Below are positions 24,879 through 33,961 of a stretch of DNA of 64,000 nucleotides, one piece after another (within the stretch, counting starts at the first letter, position 1; the number at the start of each line of letters is the position of its first letter). Origin of the DNA: Sporosarcina cascadiensis (GTDB lineage Bacteria > Bacillota > Bacilli > Bacillales_A > Planococcaceae); NCBI RefSeq assembly GCF_009650995.1, contig NZ_WHVV01000012.1, positions 1 to 64,000 on the forward strand. Direction: 5' to 3'. The notes under the pieces were generated by a model. It worked only from the letters and a program-made list of their open reading frames with translations. It ran no database searches and was not told where the DNA came from. The position numbers and the translations under genes were made by a program.

Positions 24879-25640
24879 ATGGTCATTTTAGAAGCTTCAA
24901 AAATTTCTAAGACATATGGTAATAAATTAAATAGGCAAGAAGTATTGCGCGCACTCGACCTGCAAGTGAAAAAAGGTGAATTTGTCAGTATAATGGGGGC
25001 GTCTGGCTCAGGAAAAACGACGTTGCTGAATGTGCTTTCGTCGATTGACCGGGTAAGTCAGGGGGCAATCGAGATTGAAGGGCAGAACCTCAATCAGCTG
25101 AAAGAGAAGCAGCTGGCAGAATTTCGAAAGCAGCATCTAGGCTTCATATTCCAAGATTATAATCTGTTGGATACGCTGACAGTGAAAGAAAATATTTTAT
25201 TGCCGCTGTCTGTGCAGAAAGTGAAGAAAAAAGTGGCGGATGATAGATTCAACGCTGTTGCGGCGGAGCTTGGTATTTTAGATATCCAGAACAAATATCC
25301 CAATGAAATCTCTGGAGGGCAAAAACAGCGGACTTCTGCTGCACGGGCATTCATTCATGAGCCGAGCATTATCTTTGCGGATGAACCGACAGGAGCGCTT
25401 GATTCGAAGGCGGCATCTGATTTGCTGAATAAGTTGAGTGATCTAAATATAAAACGGAACACTTCAATCGTCATGGTAACGCATGATCCGCTGGCCGCGA
25501 GCTTCAGTGAACGGGTCGTCTTCATCAAAGACGGACAGATTTATACCCAGCTCAATAAAGGCGATCAGACGAGGAATGAATTTTTCTCGGACATCATCAA
25601 AACGCAAGGTGTGCTGGGCGGGGTGCAGTATGACGCTTAA
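24879..25640 (+). CDS. bceA: BceA-like ABC transporter ATPase
   Basis: ATP-binding subunit of a peptide-antibiotic detoxification transporter, 253 residues. Walker [11 protein letters not shown]-loop [14 protein letters not shown], signature ISGGQKQR, Walker [13 protein letters not shown], His switch VTHD. ATG 24879 is chosen because AAGGAG lies 9-10 nt upstream; the GTG at 24870 overlaps that site. Its last 11 nt overlap bceB. It belongs to the MacB-like family that partners ten-helix BceB permeases. Confidence 0.88.
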   Translation: MVILEASKISKTYGNKLNRQEVLRALDLQVKKGEFVSIMGASGSGKTTLLNVLSSIDRVSQGAIEIEGQNLNQLKEKQLAEFRKQHLGFIFQDYNLLDTLTVKENILLPLSVQKVKKKVADDRFNAVAAELGILDIQNKYPNEISGGQKQRTSAARAFIHEPSIIFADEPTGALDSKAASDLLNKLSDLNIKRNTSIVMVTHDPLAASFSERVVFIKDGQIYTQLNKGDQTRNEFFSDIIKTQGVLGGVQYDA

Positions 25641-27579
25641 TCAGCTGATTTTTAGAAACTTCAAGAAAAACTTCAAGCATTATTATGTGTATATCTTTGC
25701 ACTGGTGTTCAGTGTCGGCTTGTACTTTTCCTTTGTCACACTGCAGTTCGATCCGGCAATGGATGAAACGAAAGGGACGTTAAAAGGGGCGGCTGCGATG
25801 AAAGCCGGTTCAGTGCTGCTGATTGCCATCGTGGCAGTATTTTTATTGTATGCCAATAGTCTGTTCATCAAGCGCCGCGGAAAAGAAATCGGTCTTTTCC
25901 AGCTGATCGGCATGACGAAAGGGACGGTTTTCCGCATCTTGAGCTTCGAGAATCTGCTGCTGTATATCGTATCGCTGCTGATGGGTGTACTGCTCGGATT
26001 TTCGATGTCCCGACTGCTCATGATGATTCTTTTTAATGTAACCGGAATTGAAGATGTGGCGACCTTGCATTTTTCATTTGCCGCGCTGACACAGACACTG
26101 ATCGTATTTGCTGCGATTTACGTATTGATTTTACTGATGAATTTCATTTATATCAAAAGACAAAGCATACTTGCCTTGTTCCGGTCGACTTCGGTTGCAC
26201 AGGAGCGTGTCCAGCGGATGTCGTGGTTCCAAATCGTGATCGGCATAAGCGGACTGTTGCTCATCGGACTCGGCTACTATCTATCGAGTATTCTTTTCAG
26301 TAAGGTACTGATGATGCAGCAATTATTCTTACTGATGATCGCGATTCTCGCCTCCGTCATCATCGGTACGTATTTATTCTATAAAGGCTCCGTCAGTTTC
26401 CTATTCCAGCTCGTACGCCGTCGGAAAGGGGGATATCTGAACGTCCGCGACGTCCTGTCACTGACATCGATCATGTTCCGGATGAAATCCAATTCGCTGC
26501 TGCTGACGATCATCACATCGCTGTCCGCACTGGCGATCGGATTGCTGTCCCTCAGCTATATTTCGTATTATTCAGCTGAGAAAAGCGTCGAGCAAAGTAT
26601 CCCGGCAGATTTCTCTATCGCAAAAGACGAAAATATCCCTGAGTTCACAGATGAACTGCAGAAAGAGGGCATTGCGTATGAAATTGATAAAATTGCCTTG
26701 CAGACTCTTCAGGCAGACATAACCGGGGCGGTGTCATTTGGATCAGGAGCAGATAATCCATTCGCCGAACTTGCTGAAGAGACGGAAATGACTGTCATCA
26801 GCGACCGCGACGTACCTTCAATAAAAGTCGGAGAGAATGAAGTGTATTTCATGAATCGAATGACATTGCTCGACAGTTTCCTGAAATTCCAGACAAACGG
26901 GGAAGTTATCTTTTCAGGCAAAGAGGGAACGTATCCTTTATTGCTGAAAAGTATATCCGAAGAGACAGTGCTGCCGACCCGTATTTCATCCGGTTTCCCG
27001 ATTGCAGTCGTCAGCCAGAATTTGTATGAGGAAATGAGCAGGGATCTCGATCCGTCACTTGAACCGGAATTCACTCAATATACGGGCATTCATATCAAGG
27101 ACCGTTCACAAGTGAAACAAGCGGATGAAATCTTCAGGGAGACGGAACTTCGGGTATGGGCCGGAAATGAATCGAAGTATGAGGAATTTACAAAGCAGAA
27201 GCAGAATATGGGAATGATCCTGTTCATTGTCGGCTTCCTCGGCCTTGCATTCCTGGTGACGTCCGGCTGCATTATCTATTTCAAGCAGATGGATGAAAGT
27301 GAGGACGAAAAGCCGAATTACACAATTCTGCGCAAACTCGGCTTTACACAGAATGATCTGCTGCAGGGAGTTCAGCTGAAACAGCTGTTCAATTTCGGAA
27401 TTCCGCTTGTTGTCGGCTTGTGCCACAGCTACTTTGCCGTTAAATCGGGCTGGTTTTTATTCGGAACAGAAATGGTGACGCCGATGCTTATTGTCATGCT
27501 GATCTATACCGTATTGTATTCAATATTCGGTGTGTTGTCGGTGCTGAATTATAAGCGGGTTATCAAAGACGCGCTATAA
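25630..27579 (+). CDS. bceB: BceB-like ABC transporter permease
   Basis: Permease of 649 residues, the BceB length. It starts [25 protein letters not shown], the usual BceB N-terminus; the frame remains open 49 codons further upstream but those codons are the overlapping bceA sequence in another frame. Ten predicted helices: one near the start, several between about 60 and 370, a roughly 210-residue extracellular domain (about 345-550) and three at the end ([17 protein letters not shown] and after). The extracellular domain is the sensor and substrate region in characterised BceB. Followed by a terminator. Confidence 0.88.
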   Translation: MTLNQLIFRNFKKNFKHYYVYIFALVFSVGLYFSFVTLQFDPAMDETKGTLKGAAAMKAGSVLLIAIVAVFLLYANSLFIKRRGKEIGLFQLIGMTKGTVFRILSFENLLLYIVSLLMGVLLGFSMSRLLMMILFNVTGIEDVATLHFSFAALTQTLIVFAAIYVLILLMNFIYIKRQSILALFRSTSVAQERVQRMSWFQIVIGISGLLLIGLGYYLSSILFSKVLMMQQLFLLMIAILASVIIGTYLFYKGSVSFLFQLVRRRKGGYLNVRDVLSLTSIMFRMKSNSLLLTIITSLSALAIGLLSLSYISYYSAEKSVEQSIPADFSIAKDENIPEFTDELQKEGIAYEIDKIALQTLQADITGAVSFGSGADNPFAELAEETEMTVISDRDVPSIKVGENEVYFMNRMTLLDSFLKFQTNGEVIFSGKEGTYPLLLKSISEETVLPTRISSGFPIAVVSQNLYEEMSRDLDPSLEPEFTQYTGIHIKDRSQVKQADEIFRETELRVWAGNESKYEEFTKQKQNMGMILFIVGFLGLAFLVTSGCIIYFKQMDESEDEKPNYTILRKLGFTQNDLLQGVQLKQLFNFGIPLVVGLCHSYFAVKSGWFLFGTEMVTPMLIVMLIYTVLYSIFGVLSVLNYKRVIKDAL

Positions 27580-27592
27580 ATATATAGGAAGG

Positions 27593-27632
27593 AAAAAGCT
27601 GTCCCGATTTTAATCTTGGGACAGCTTTTTCC
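27593..27632 (+). terminator. Terminator after bceAB
   Basis: AAAAAGCTGTCCC pairs with GGGACAGCTTTTT across a 12-nt loop. Confidence 0.85.
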
Positions 27633-27657
27633 TATGAGACTGGCGGAGATGGCGGTG

Positions 27658-27797
27658 GCGCGCGCCAAAAAGATGCCAGATCGCGCCAAAAAGCTACGCG
27701 AGCGAGCCAAAAACGATCATAACCGCGCGTTTACAAAGTCCACAACGCGCCAAACGGTGTATTGAACGAACCAAGACAGCTGTTCACCGGACCATTC
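27658..27797. repeat. Array C: GCCAAA motifs at 21-bp spacing
   Basis: Motif starts at 27664, 27685, 27706 (all GCCAAA), 27727 (degenerate GCGTTT), 27749 (GCCAAA), 27770 (ACCAAG) and 27791 (ACCATT). Steps are 21, 21, 21, 22, 21, 21. The best unit is CGCGCCAAAAAG. It begins about 25 nt after the bceAB terminator and runs to the 3' end of the convergent MATE gene. A CGATCATAAC, the other array type's motif, sits between units 3 and 4. Confidence 0.8.
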
Positions 27798-27817
27798 CGC
27801 CTGTCGTCTTCTGGCTA

Positions 27818-29164
27818 TCAGACTAGCCGAGCTGTTTTGGCAGCATTTCGCTGATATAAAAAGACCCCGGCAAACACCAAGAATTCAGACACAGGGATCG
27901 CCAGCCAGATCCCGTTCAGACCAAACAATCTCGGCAGGATCATCAGGAAAATCAGCATAACGATAATTTCACGTGAAGCAGTGATCCAAGTCGCCATCCT
28001 TACGTTCCCGACAGATTGATAAAACGTCATCATGACAAAGTTCGTGCCTGTAAACAAGTAGGCAATGAAGAACAGATTGATGCCGGTGCTTGCTAAATCA
28101 CGCACATCCTGGGGGAAATCACCGAAAATCGAAACGATTGGTCCGGCAGCAAATTGTCCAATGAGGAAAAAAACGGCTCCCGCCAAGACAACTGTCCACG
28201 TGGCTTTTTTCATCGTTTCTTTCTGCCGCTGAAGATTGTGCGCTCCGTGGTAATAACTGATCAGCGGCTGAATTGCCCCACCCATTCCTAAAAACAGCAT
28301 GAGCATGACACTGTGAACATAATTCAAAATGGAAAATGCCGCAACACCTTCAGTACCGGCCATTCTTTCAAATGCGATATTATGTGAAATAGTAAAGACA
28401 GAAATCCCCAGCTCAGATAGGAAACTCGGGAATCCAATGATGATGATTGCCGTAAAGAGCTTTTTATTAAATGAAAAACGAATGATTTTCAGATTATTTG
28501 TCTTCTTTAAGAAGTGCGTGACTAATACAAGCATTCCCAAGAAGGAGGCGATGATCGTCGCCATAGCCGCACCTGAAACGCCCCAATCAAAAATAAACAA
28601 AAATACGTAATTCAATAAGATATTGACTACTGAAGTAACGATCAATCCGATCATCGACAGATTAGGAGCCCCATCATTTCGGACAAAGACACTGAATGTA
28701 TTTTCCACTGTGAAAATAAATCCAAACAGCAGGATGACAAATAAATAGTCAGATACATAGGGAAATGTATCTGTATTCGCACCAAGCGCATAAGCGAGCG
28801 GATTTCGAAAAATGAATGCCGTCAGACCGAGCAGCAGCGTGAAGAATGCAATTGAAAAGATTGCATGAGTAAATATTTCCCGTGCTTTTTTAACGTCTTT
28901 TGCACCCATTGCCATCGAGTATTTTGTGGCGGCACCGACCCCGATCCAAAGTGAAATCGCAAAGAAAATCGTATAGACAGGGGCAGCAATTCCTACACCC
29001 GCCAGCGCTTCTGAACCCAGTCGGTTACCGACCATGATCCCGTCAGCTACGATATTGATCGCCATCAGCAGCATGCCGACCGTGGACGGAATTAAATAAC
29101 GCAAAAAAATGCGTCCAACTGGTTCTGTATCCAATTGATTCATTTTGGATGAAGAAGAACTCAT
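27818..29164 (-). CDS. MATE-family efflux transporter
   Basis: Multidrug and toxin extrusion antiporter of 448 residues with twelve predicted helices in two homologous halves (PSTVGMLLMAINIVADGIMVGNRLG near 25-50 and the matching FLGMGGAIQPLISYYHGAHN near 280). It overlaps the acetyltransferase upstream by 4 nt and shares the TetR-controlled operon. Substrates are not predictable from sequence alone; the BltD-like neighbour suggests polyamines or other amines. Confidence 0.88.
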   Translation of the reverse strand: MSSSSSKMNQLDTEPVGRIFLRYLIPSTVGMLLMAINIVADGIMVGNRLGSEALAGVGIAAPVYTIFFAISLWIGVGAATKYSMAMGAKDVKKAREIFTHAIFSIAFFTLLLGLTAFIFRNPLAYALGANTDTFPYVSDYLFVILLFGFIFTVENTFSVFVRNDGAPNLSMIGLIVTSVVNILLNYVFLFIFDWGVSGAAMATIIASFLGMLVLVTHFLKKTNNLKIIRFSFNKKLFTAIIIIGFPSFLSELGISVFTISHNIAFERMAGTEGVAAFSILNYVHSVMLMLFLGMGGAIQPLISYYHGAHNLQRQKETMKKATWTVVLAGAVFFLIGQFAAGPIVSIFGDFPQDVRDLASTGINLFFIAYLFTGTNFVMMTFYQSVGNVRMATWITASREIIVMLIFLMILPRLFGLNGIWLAIPVSEFLVFAGVFLYQRNAAKTARLV

Positions 29165-29628
29165 GCTAAAGGGCTCCTTTTCAAATCAAGTTCCATGACA
29201 AGACAAGGGAATTCGCCGACATCATCTACTTTTCCGTTTAACACGAATCCGAACTTTTCATACAGATGCTGTGCTTTTTTATTGTCTGGGTAGATGCTTA
29301 AGAAAATCATGTCACAAGAATACTTTTGCTGCATTTCTTTGAGTAATAATCCTAGAAAACGACTGGCATAGCCTTTGCCCTGATAATTTTGATCAATCAT
29401 AAAGCGGTCCAGCCACACATTATTACTCGTTTTGTCACGGCCGTGCATCGCATAGCCGATTAATTCTTCTTTGTCATATAAACCGACTGATTTCCATTCC
29501 GGCTCAAATTTAGACTGAGCCAGAGAAAATGAGTTGCTTTCAATAAAGTCTTTCTGATTGTCATTCACTGATAAATAGGCGATATCTTCCCAATTTTCAG
29601 CTGTTACCTCACGTATGTGGAGGCTCAT
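29161..29628 (-). CDS. GNAT acetyltransferase, BltD-like
   Basis: N-acetyltransferase of 155 residues. The acetyl-CoA-binding loop is visible as DQNYQGKGYASRFLG (motif A, Q/RxxGxG/A), and the C-terminal NKKAQHLYEKFGFVLNGKVDD matches the GNAT motif B. The pattern VWLDRFMID-YQGKG and the length are very like B. subtilis BltD, a spermine/spermidine acetyltransferase co-transcribed with the Blt efflux pump. Here the pump is a MATE protein. Polyamine acetylation is therefore a reasonable but untested guess. Confidence 0.8.
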   Translation of the reverse strand: MSLHIREVTAENWEDIAYLSVNDNQKDFIESNSFSLAQSKFEPEWKSVGLYDKEELIGYAMHGRDKTSNNVWLDRFMIDQNYQGKGYASRFLGLLLKEMQQKYSCDMIFLSIYPDNKKAQHLYEKFGFVLNGKVDDVGEFPCLVMELDLKRSPLA

Positions 29629-29706
29629 AATTCCATCTCGCTTTCAAAGTTGTTGTAAAACATAAAAACTTATTTTGTTTTATTGGTTTTTTTACTTAAT
29701 AAAAAA

Positions 29707-30270
29707 TCATAAATTCGTACTTTTCTTAACGAATCCAAACAGTAAAATATCGACAATCGAGTCAAGCGCTTCTGTCACTGTGATACTGTTTTCATAAAAG
29801 AACTGTCGATCCATAGTGGAGTTGGTCGCATCGATGATCAGCTTCATCAGCAGCGAAACATTTTGGTCTGCAATGATACCTTCGCGGATCCCTTGCTCAA
29901 TCAGTTCGCGCAGCTCATCCCACTCGTTCAGTGCAGCATGGACACGTTCCCATTGTGCCGGGTGTGATTTACGCATTTGGTCAAGAATCTGCCAATTATA
30001 AAAGTCATTATATTTTGGAATGACCGTAATGACTTTTTTTATCTTTTCAATTAATGTTAACTCTGTATCCTGCATAATGACTTCCGTTTTATCGTCAAAC
30101 TCCTGTAATGTGGAATCGATAATCGCATCAAGGATCTCCGTTTTGGAAGAAAAATGTTCATACAGAGTTCGTTTACTGATACCAAGCCGTTTAGCCAAAT
30201 CATCCATTGTGAACTTCATGCTTTTCTCATGAACCTCTTCCAAAAAAGCTTTCATAATTCGTGCTTTCAT
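29707..30270 (-). CDS. TetR-family repressor of the MATE operon
   Basis: Regulator of 187 residues. The N-terminal helix-turn-helix is FTMDDLAKRLGISKRTLYEHFSSKTEIL (about 20-47); the C-terminal part is an all-helical ligand domain of the TetR_C type. It is first in the minus-strand operon with the BltD-like and MATE genes. The 33-bp palindrome directly downstream of its own promoter indicates autorepression. Confidence 0.85.
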   Translation of the reverse strand: MKARIMKAFLEEVHEKSMKFTMDDLAKRLGISKRTLYEHFSSKTEILDAIIDSTLQEFDDKTEVIMQDTELTLIEKIKKVITVIPKYNDFYNWQILDQMRKSHPAQWERVHAALNEWDELRELIEQGIREGIIADQNVSLLMKLIIDATNSTMDRQFFYENSITVTEALDSIVDILLFGFVKKSTNL

Positions 30271-30289
30271 TTATCTATCTCCTTCTAAT

Positions 30290-30322
30290 AAGGAAAACTT
30301 AAAAAACAAATTTAGTTTCCTT
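30290..30322 (-). promoter_or_regulatory. TetR operator palindrome
   Basis: AAGGAAAACTTAAA at 30290-30303 pairs with TTTAGTTTCCTT ending at 30322 in an imperfect 33-bp dyad. It covers the +5 to +37 region of the operon promoter. Confidence 0.68.
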
Positions 30323-30333
30323 GGTTCATTTTA

Positions 30334-30362
30334 ATTATATAGAAAGGAAAGGCGAAAAGCAA
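30334..30362 (-). promoter_or_regulatory. SigA promoter of the TetR-acetyltransferase-MATE operon
   Basis: On the minus strand TTGCTT (30362-30357), a 17-bp spacer and consensus TATAAT (30339-30334). Confidence 0.72.
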
Positions 30363-30399
30363 AGGAAGATACTTTTCAAAAACTAATCGATAGGACGTA

Positions 30400-30443
30400 A
30401 AAAAATCCGGATTGCTGAATTTGTTCAGCAATCCGGATTTTTT
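30400..30443. terminator. Strong bidirectional terminator
   Basis: AAAAAATCCGGATTGCTGAA pairs perfectly over 20 bp with 30424-30443 across a 4-nt loop. It is flanked by A and T runs, so it works on the minus strand for the deaminase gene. Confidence 0.88.
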
Positions 30444-31809
30444 ATCGTCTGGAATGAACTAATTCGCCCTGTACCCAAACATCTTGAATATTCTCGGGAC
30501 GAACTAGATAGAGGATCTTCTCGAAAAGATCTTGAAGATTTATTTCATCATCGAACAGCGGCAGGCGGGCTGTTGGGACAGTCGTATTAACTCGCTGCAC
30601 ATCCCACGCATAACCTTCTTCCAAACGTCCAATCGGAAGACTCAGGCTTTCTCCGCCGCCAGCTGTCAGATAATAGAATGCTTCAGTTAAAGTGATGCGG
30701 GATTCGTTGACCCCCCGCTGATCAGCAGGCAGGCTTGTATCCACACCATCTTCAAGCATACGTGAAGAGATAACGGCCTGACGGGCATTGTCATACAGAC
30801 TTGGAGAAAAACCACCCGCGATGTCGGAACCAAGACCGATATCTACACCCATCGAACTGAATCGTGCAGCTGGCAGTACGCTGTTGGCAAAATAGGCATT
30901 GGATATTGGGCAATGTGCAATGGCGCTGCCAGTTTCAGCAAATAACGCCGCATCTTCATCGGATAAGAAATTGCAGTGTGCCATAACCGACTTATCCTGC
31001 AGAAGTCCGAACTCATTCAGCGCCTGTGCATCATTTTTACCGAGTCGCTGCTGCACATGCTGATGAGCCCAGTCACTTTCACTGCAATGCGACTGGATAT
31101 GCGTATCGTGCTTTTGCGCAAGTTCACCAAGACCTTGAAGCACTTCATCGGTACAGCTCGGAATGAAACGTGGCGTTACAACAGGATAAACCCCTTGCTT
31201 CGTTGTTTTCCCCAGCTCTTTAACAGCCAGAATAAATTCCTCCGTATCCTGCAACGCACTTTCTGTACTCTCATCGCGGTAGGAAGGGGAAGTTTCATCG
31301 GGGTGATCCATGACTACTTTGCCGACTAGCCCTCTCTGTCCTTTTTTCGCGCAGATTTCTGCTAACAGTATAGAAGCTTCCTTATGGACAGTGGCGAAAT
31401 AAAGGGCAGTTGTCGTTCCGTTGGCAAGCAGAGTTTCAACAATATCTTCATACACATTCTCTGCGTATGCCAAATCAGAGAAACGAGCTTCTTCAGAAAA
31501 CGTATACGTACTCAGCCAATCGTTCAGCGGAATATCAAGAGCTGTGCCGGCTTGTGCCCACTGTGATGCATGATTATGCAAATCAATGAAACCGGGCAGC
31601 AAGTAAGAACCTTTTTCGACGCGGCGAAACGAATCAGTTTGTTCATAGTCTTTCAGCACGATTTGGTAATCACTTTCATCGGGCCGGACGATGCGGGCAA
31701 TTATCCCTTCATCATCTATACAGAACAAGCAATCTTGCAGAATTTCAATTTCTTGTCGGGAACGGCTTGTAAATGCGGTTGCGAGAAATACTTGTGTGTA
31801 TCTGGTCAT
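30442..31809 (-). CDS. guaD: Guanine deaminase-like amidohydrolase
   Basis: Metal-dependent amidohydrolase of 455 residues, predicted to convert guanine to xanthine. The first metal site is PGFIDLHNHASQ (HxH); HIQSHCSESDWAH and MAHCNFLSDEDAALF contribute further His ligands; GSDIAGG holds the metal-binding Asp and GGFSPS follows. This combination matches the GuaD/TRZ-ATZ group instead of the cytidine-deaminase-like B. subtilis GuaD. The gene stands alone with its own promoter and terminator. Substrate assignment could also be another aminopurine or pterin. Confidence 0.78.
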   Translation of the reverse strand: MTRYTQVFLATAFTSRSRQEIEILQDCLFCIDDEGIIARIVRPDESDYQIVLKDYEQTDSFRRVEKGSYLLPGFIDLHNHASQWAQAGTALDIPLNDWLSTYTFSEEARFSDLAYAENVYEDIVETLLANGTTTALYFATVHKEASILLAEICAKKGQRGLVGKVVMDHPDETSPSYRDESTESALQDTEEFILAVKELGKTTKQGVYPVVTPRFIPSCTDEVLQGLGELAQKHDTHIQSHCSESDWAHQHVQQRLGKNDAQALNEFGLLQDKSVMAHCNFLSDEDAALFAETGSAIAHCPISNAYFANSVLPAARFSSMGVDIGLGSDIAGGFSPSLYDNARQAVISSRMLEDGVDTSLPADQRGVNESRITLTEAFYYLTAGGGESLSLPIGRLEEGYAWDVQRVNTTVPTARLPLFDDEINLQDLFEKILYLVRPENIQDVWVQGELVHSRR

Positions 31810-31874
31810 TTATCCAAGTCAGCCTCCATTATATGAGTTTGGTAAGTGGGTAACGATTCATCTAGCATATCCTC

Positions 31875-31903
31875 AGTATGACTCTTCTTTTTGTTCTATG
31901 CAA
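31875..31903 (-). promoter_or_regulatory. Candidate promoter of guaD
   Basis: On the minus strand TTGCAT (31903-31898), 17 bp and CATACT (31880-31875), about 65 bp before the start codon. Confidence 0.5.
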
Positions 31904-31990
31904 ACTAAAAAAAATCGTAAATAAACAAAAAACTCTCCAAAAGATGCTGTAAGACAAATTTTCTTCAGAAATTTCAGCAGATCAGCCGTG

Positions 31991-32111
31991 TTGCGCACCA
32001 AAAAAGCATTTCACCGCGCCAAAATGCTTTAGAAACGAACCAAAAACCATAAATGCCGAACATTTGTCATGCTCACACCGCACCAATCTAGATGTTTGCC
32101 GCACCAAAGTA
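31991..32111. repeat. Array D: ACCAAA/GCCAAA motifs at 21-bp spacing
   Basis: Motif starts at 31997, 32018, 32039, 32060 (degenerate ACATTT), 32082 and 32103. Steps are 21, 21, 21, 22, 21: the same pattern as array C at 27.7 kb, including the degenerate fourth unit and the 22-bp step after it. It lies between the guaD promoter and the GMC-operon terminator, beginning about 40 nt from that hairpin. Confidence 0.8.
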
Positions 32112-32143
32112 CAATACGTTTTCTTAGAAACTCCCTTTACAAG

Positions 32144-32194
32144 TAAAAAAAACTGCCCGATGAAGTCAAATGGATAAGACTTCCCGGACAGCTC
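32144..32194 (-). terminator. Terminator of the GMC dehydrogenase operon
   Basis: On the minus strand the arm ending AGCTGTCC..GAAGTC pairs with GACTTCATCGGGCAGTT, followed by eight T. Confidence 0.75.
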
Positions 32195-32200
32195 CTGTAT

Positions 32201-33946
32201 TCAGGCATTCAGACTTGCATGTTTTGCCTCGACGAGAGGACCGGCATTTTTTAAATACTTTTCTACGCCCTCAGCTGCACGGTAGCCAAGCGCTCCAATT
32301 GTAGCCGTCGGGTGATGACCTGCAAACTGTGGAAAAGCGGAACCGCCAACAACAAACAGATTTTCCATATCCCACATCTGCAAATAATTATTAACGGCAG
32401 AGGTGGCAGGATCAGCTCCCATTATAACACCGCCGGCATAGTGGCCGCCGTCGTACACGTGGTCAAACTGTTCAGGGTAGGAATCGGGGTCTATAATATC
32501 CGCACCCATTTCTTTCATGATTTCTGTACATTTTTCGATGCCGAACTTTGCGATATTGCGATCTTGGTCAGTATACTGGAACGTCACACGAAGCAGCGGA
32601 TCTCCATACTCATCTTTATAGGTAGGATCCAAATCTAAATAATTGAACCACCATGACATAATGGCAGGTGTGTACCAGACCCGCAAATTGCGGTATGCAT
32701 AGTGTATAGAGTTTTTCTTGAACTCGGGTCCCCATTTGGGCGTACCGTCGGGAACGTGGTTGCTTGCAATGGCTGCATCTCCGTATTGACGGATCTCAAT
32801 CCCGCCTCCGTTAATGAAATCCAAATCTGTGTGATCAAAATTGTCGCCTGCAAAATCACTCATAGCAGCACCTAATGCACCGGCTCCCATGTACAAATTA
32901 AACTTTTTATCTTCGAAATAGCCTCTTGCTCCCTGAAACGTAATATTCGTCTGTGCATTAAAATTACGTCCTATTGTGCCTTTGCGCGTTTTCGGGTCGT
33001 ATTGCTGACCGATTTCCGACAGCATTAAGAGGCGGTTATTGGAAAACGAGAAGGCGGCCAGGACGACGATATCAGCTGGCTGTTCAAATTCTTCTCCTGT
33101 ACGGGTATCGGTATATAGCACACCTGTCGCCTTCCCACCACTATGCAGAACGCGGCGCACTTGGGAATTTGTCCTAATTTCACAGTTGTTCGTTTTCAGT
33201 GCGGTTGGAATTACTGTCGCCAGCGGATCCGATTTCGCACTGAAATCACAGCCGTACTGCGTACAATAGGAACAAAACATACAAGCATTCATCGCTTCAC
33301 CGTCCGGGTTTGTATACGCCTGTGACAGGTTTCCTGAGGCAACTTGATATGGATGGTAACCCATTTTCTTTGTCGTATCCTTAAATAAACGCAAGGCGGG
33401 TGATTCTTTCATTGGCGGATTCGGATAGTCACTTGAACGTTTGTCACCCAGCGGATCAGGTTCTCCTGAAATACCGGCTGTCTTTTCCCAACGGTCATAA
33501 TACGGTTCCATTTCATCATAAGTAATACCCCAATCTTGAATCGTCATGCCCTCAGGTATCTTATTTTTTCCGTAACGTTCGATCGTTTTCGAACGAATTT
33601 CAAAGTCATACGCTCTCCAGCGGTAAGTGGCCCCTGCCCAGTGAACACTTCCGCCGCCCAAATCCGTTCCTGCCATCATTTCTTTACGTGTGCGGACAGG
33701 CAATGCTGTTTCGTCCATCGTGACTCGGGATGTGATCGTTTCGCGAGAAAGATTTTGCATTAATTCGTAACGGTTTGTATAGCGAAGTTCGTCTTTAACC
33801 CCGATATAATCGGACCGTTCCTGTTTTTTTCCTCGTTCTAACAGCACAACTTTATGACCGGCTTTTGCCATTTCAGCAGAGACAATACCACCTGCCCAGC
33901 CGCTGCCGACTACGACAACATTTACTTTTTCTAATTTCTTTACCAT
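32201..33946 (-). CDS. GMC-family FAD dehydrogenase (large subunit)
   Basis: FAD-dependent sugar or alcohol dehydrogenase of 581 residues. The dinucleotide fold is VVVVGSGWAGGIVSAEMAKAG (about 8-28). GTDLGGGSVHWAG matches the GMC FAD-attachment loop. CMFCSYCTQYGCD contains clustered Cys residues typical of gluconate 2-dehydrogenase-like large subunits. The C-terminal GHHPTATIGALGYRAAEGVEKYL carries the conserved active-site His region. It has no signal of its own and is probably carried out with the Tat-exported small subunit encoded 15 nt upstream. The sugar substrate cannot be read from sequence. Confidence 0.85.
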   Translation of the reverse strand: MVKKLEKVNVVVVGSGWAGGIVSAEMAKAGHKVVLLERGKKQERSDYIGVKDELRYTNRYELMQNLSRETITSRVTMDETALPVRTRKEMMAGTDLGGGSVHWAGATYRWRAYDFEIRSKTIERYGKNKIPEGMTIQDWGITYDEMEPYYDRWEKTAGISGEPDPLGDKRSSDYPNPPMKESPALRLFKDTTKKMGYHPYQVASGNLSQAYTNPDGEAMNACMFCSYCTQYGCDFSAKSDPLATVIPTALKTNNCEIRTNSQVRRVLHSGGKATGVLYTDTRTGEEFEQPADIVVLAAFSFSNNRLLMLSEIGQQYDPKTRKGTIGRNFNAQTNITFQGARGYFEDKKFNLYMGAGALGAAMSDFAGDNFDHTDLDFINGGGIEIRQYGDAAIASNHVPDGTPKWGPEFKKNSIHYAYRNLRVWYTPAIMSWWFNYLDLDPTYKDEYGDPLLRVTFQYTDQDRNIAKFGIEKCTEIMKEMGADIIDPDSYPEQFDHVYDGGHYAGGVIMGADPATSAVNNYLQMWDMENLFVVGGSAFPQFAGHHPTATIGALGYRAAEGVEKYLKNAGPLVEAKHASLNA

Positions 33947-33961
33947 AGAGATTCCTCCTTC

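Noticed and set aside
25483..25629. N-terminal extension of the BceB frame
   Set aside because: These codons are bceA read in another frame; the BceB family N-terminus begins at ATG 25630, next to a suitable start context.
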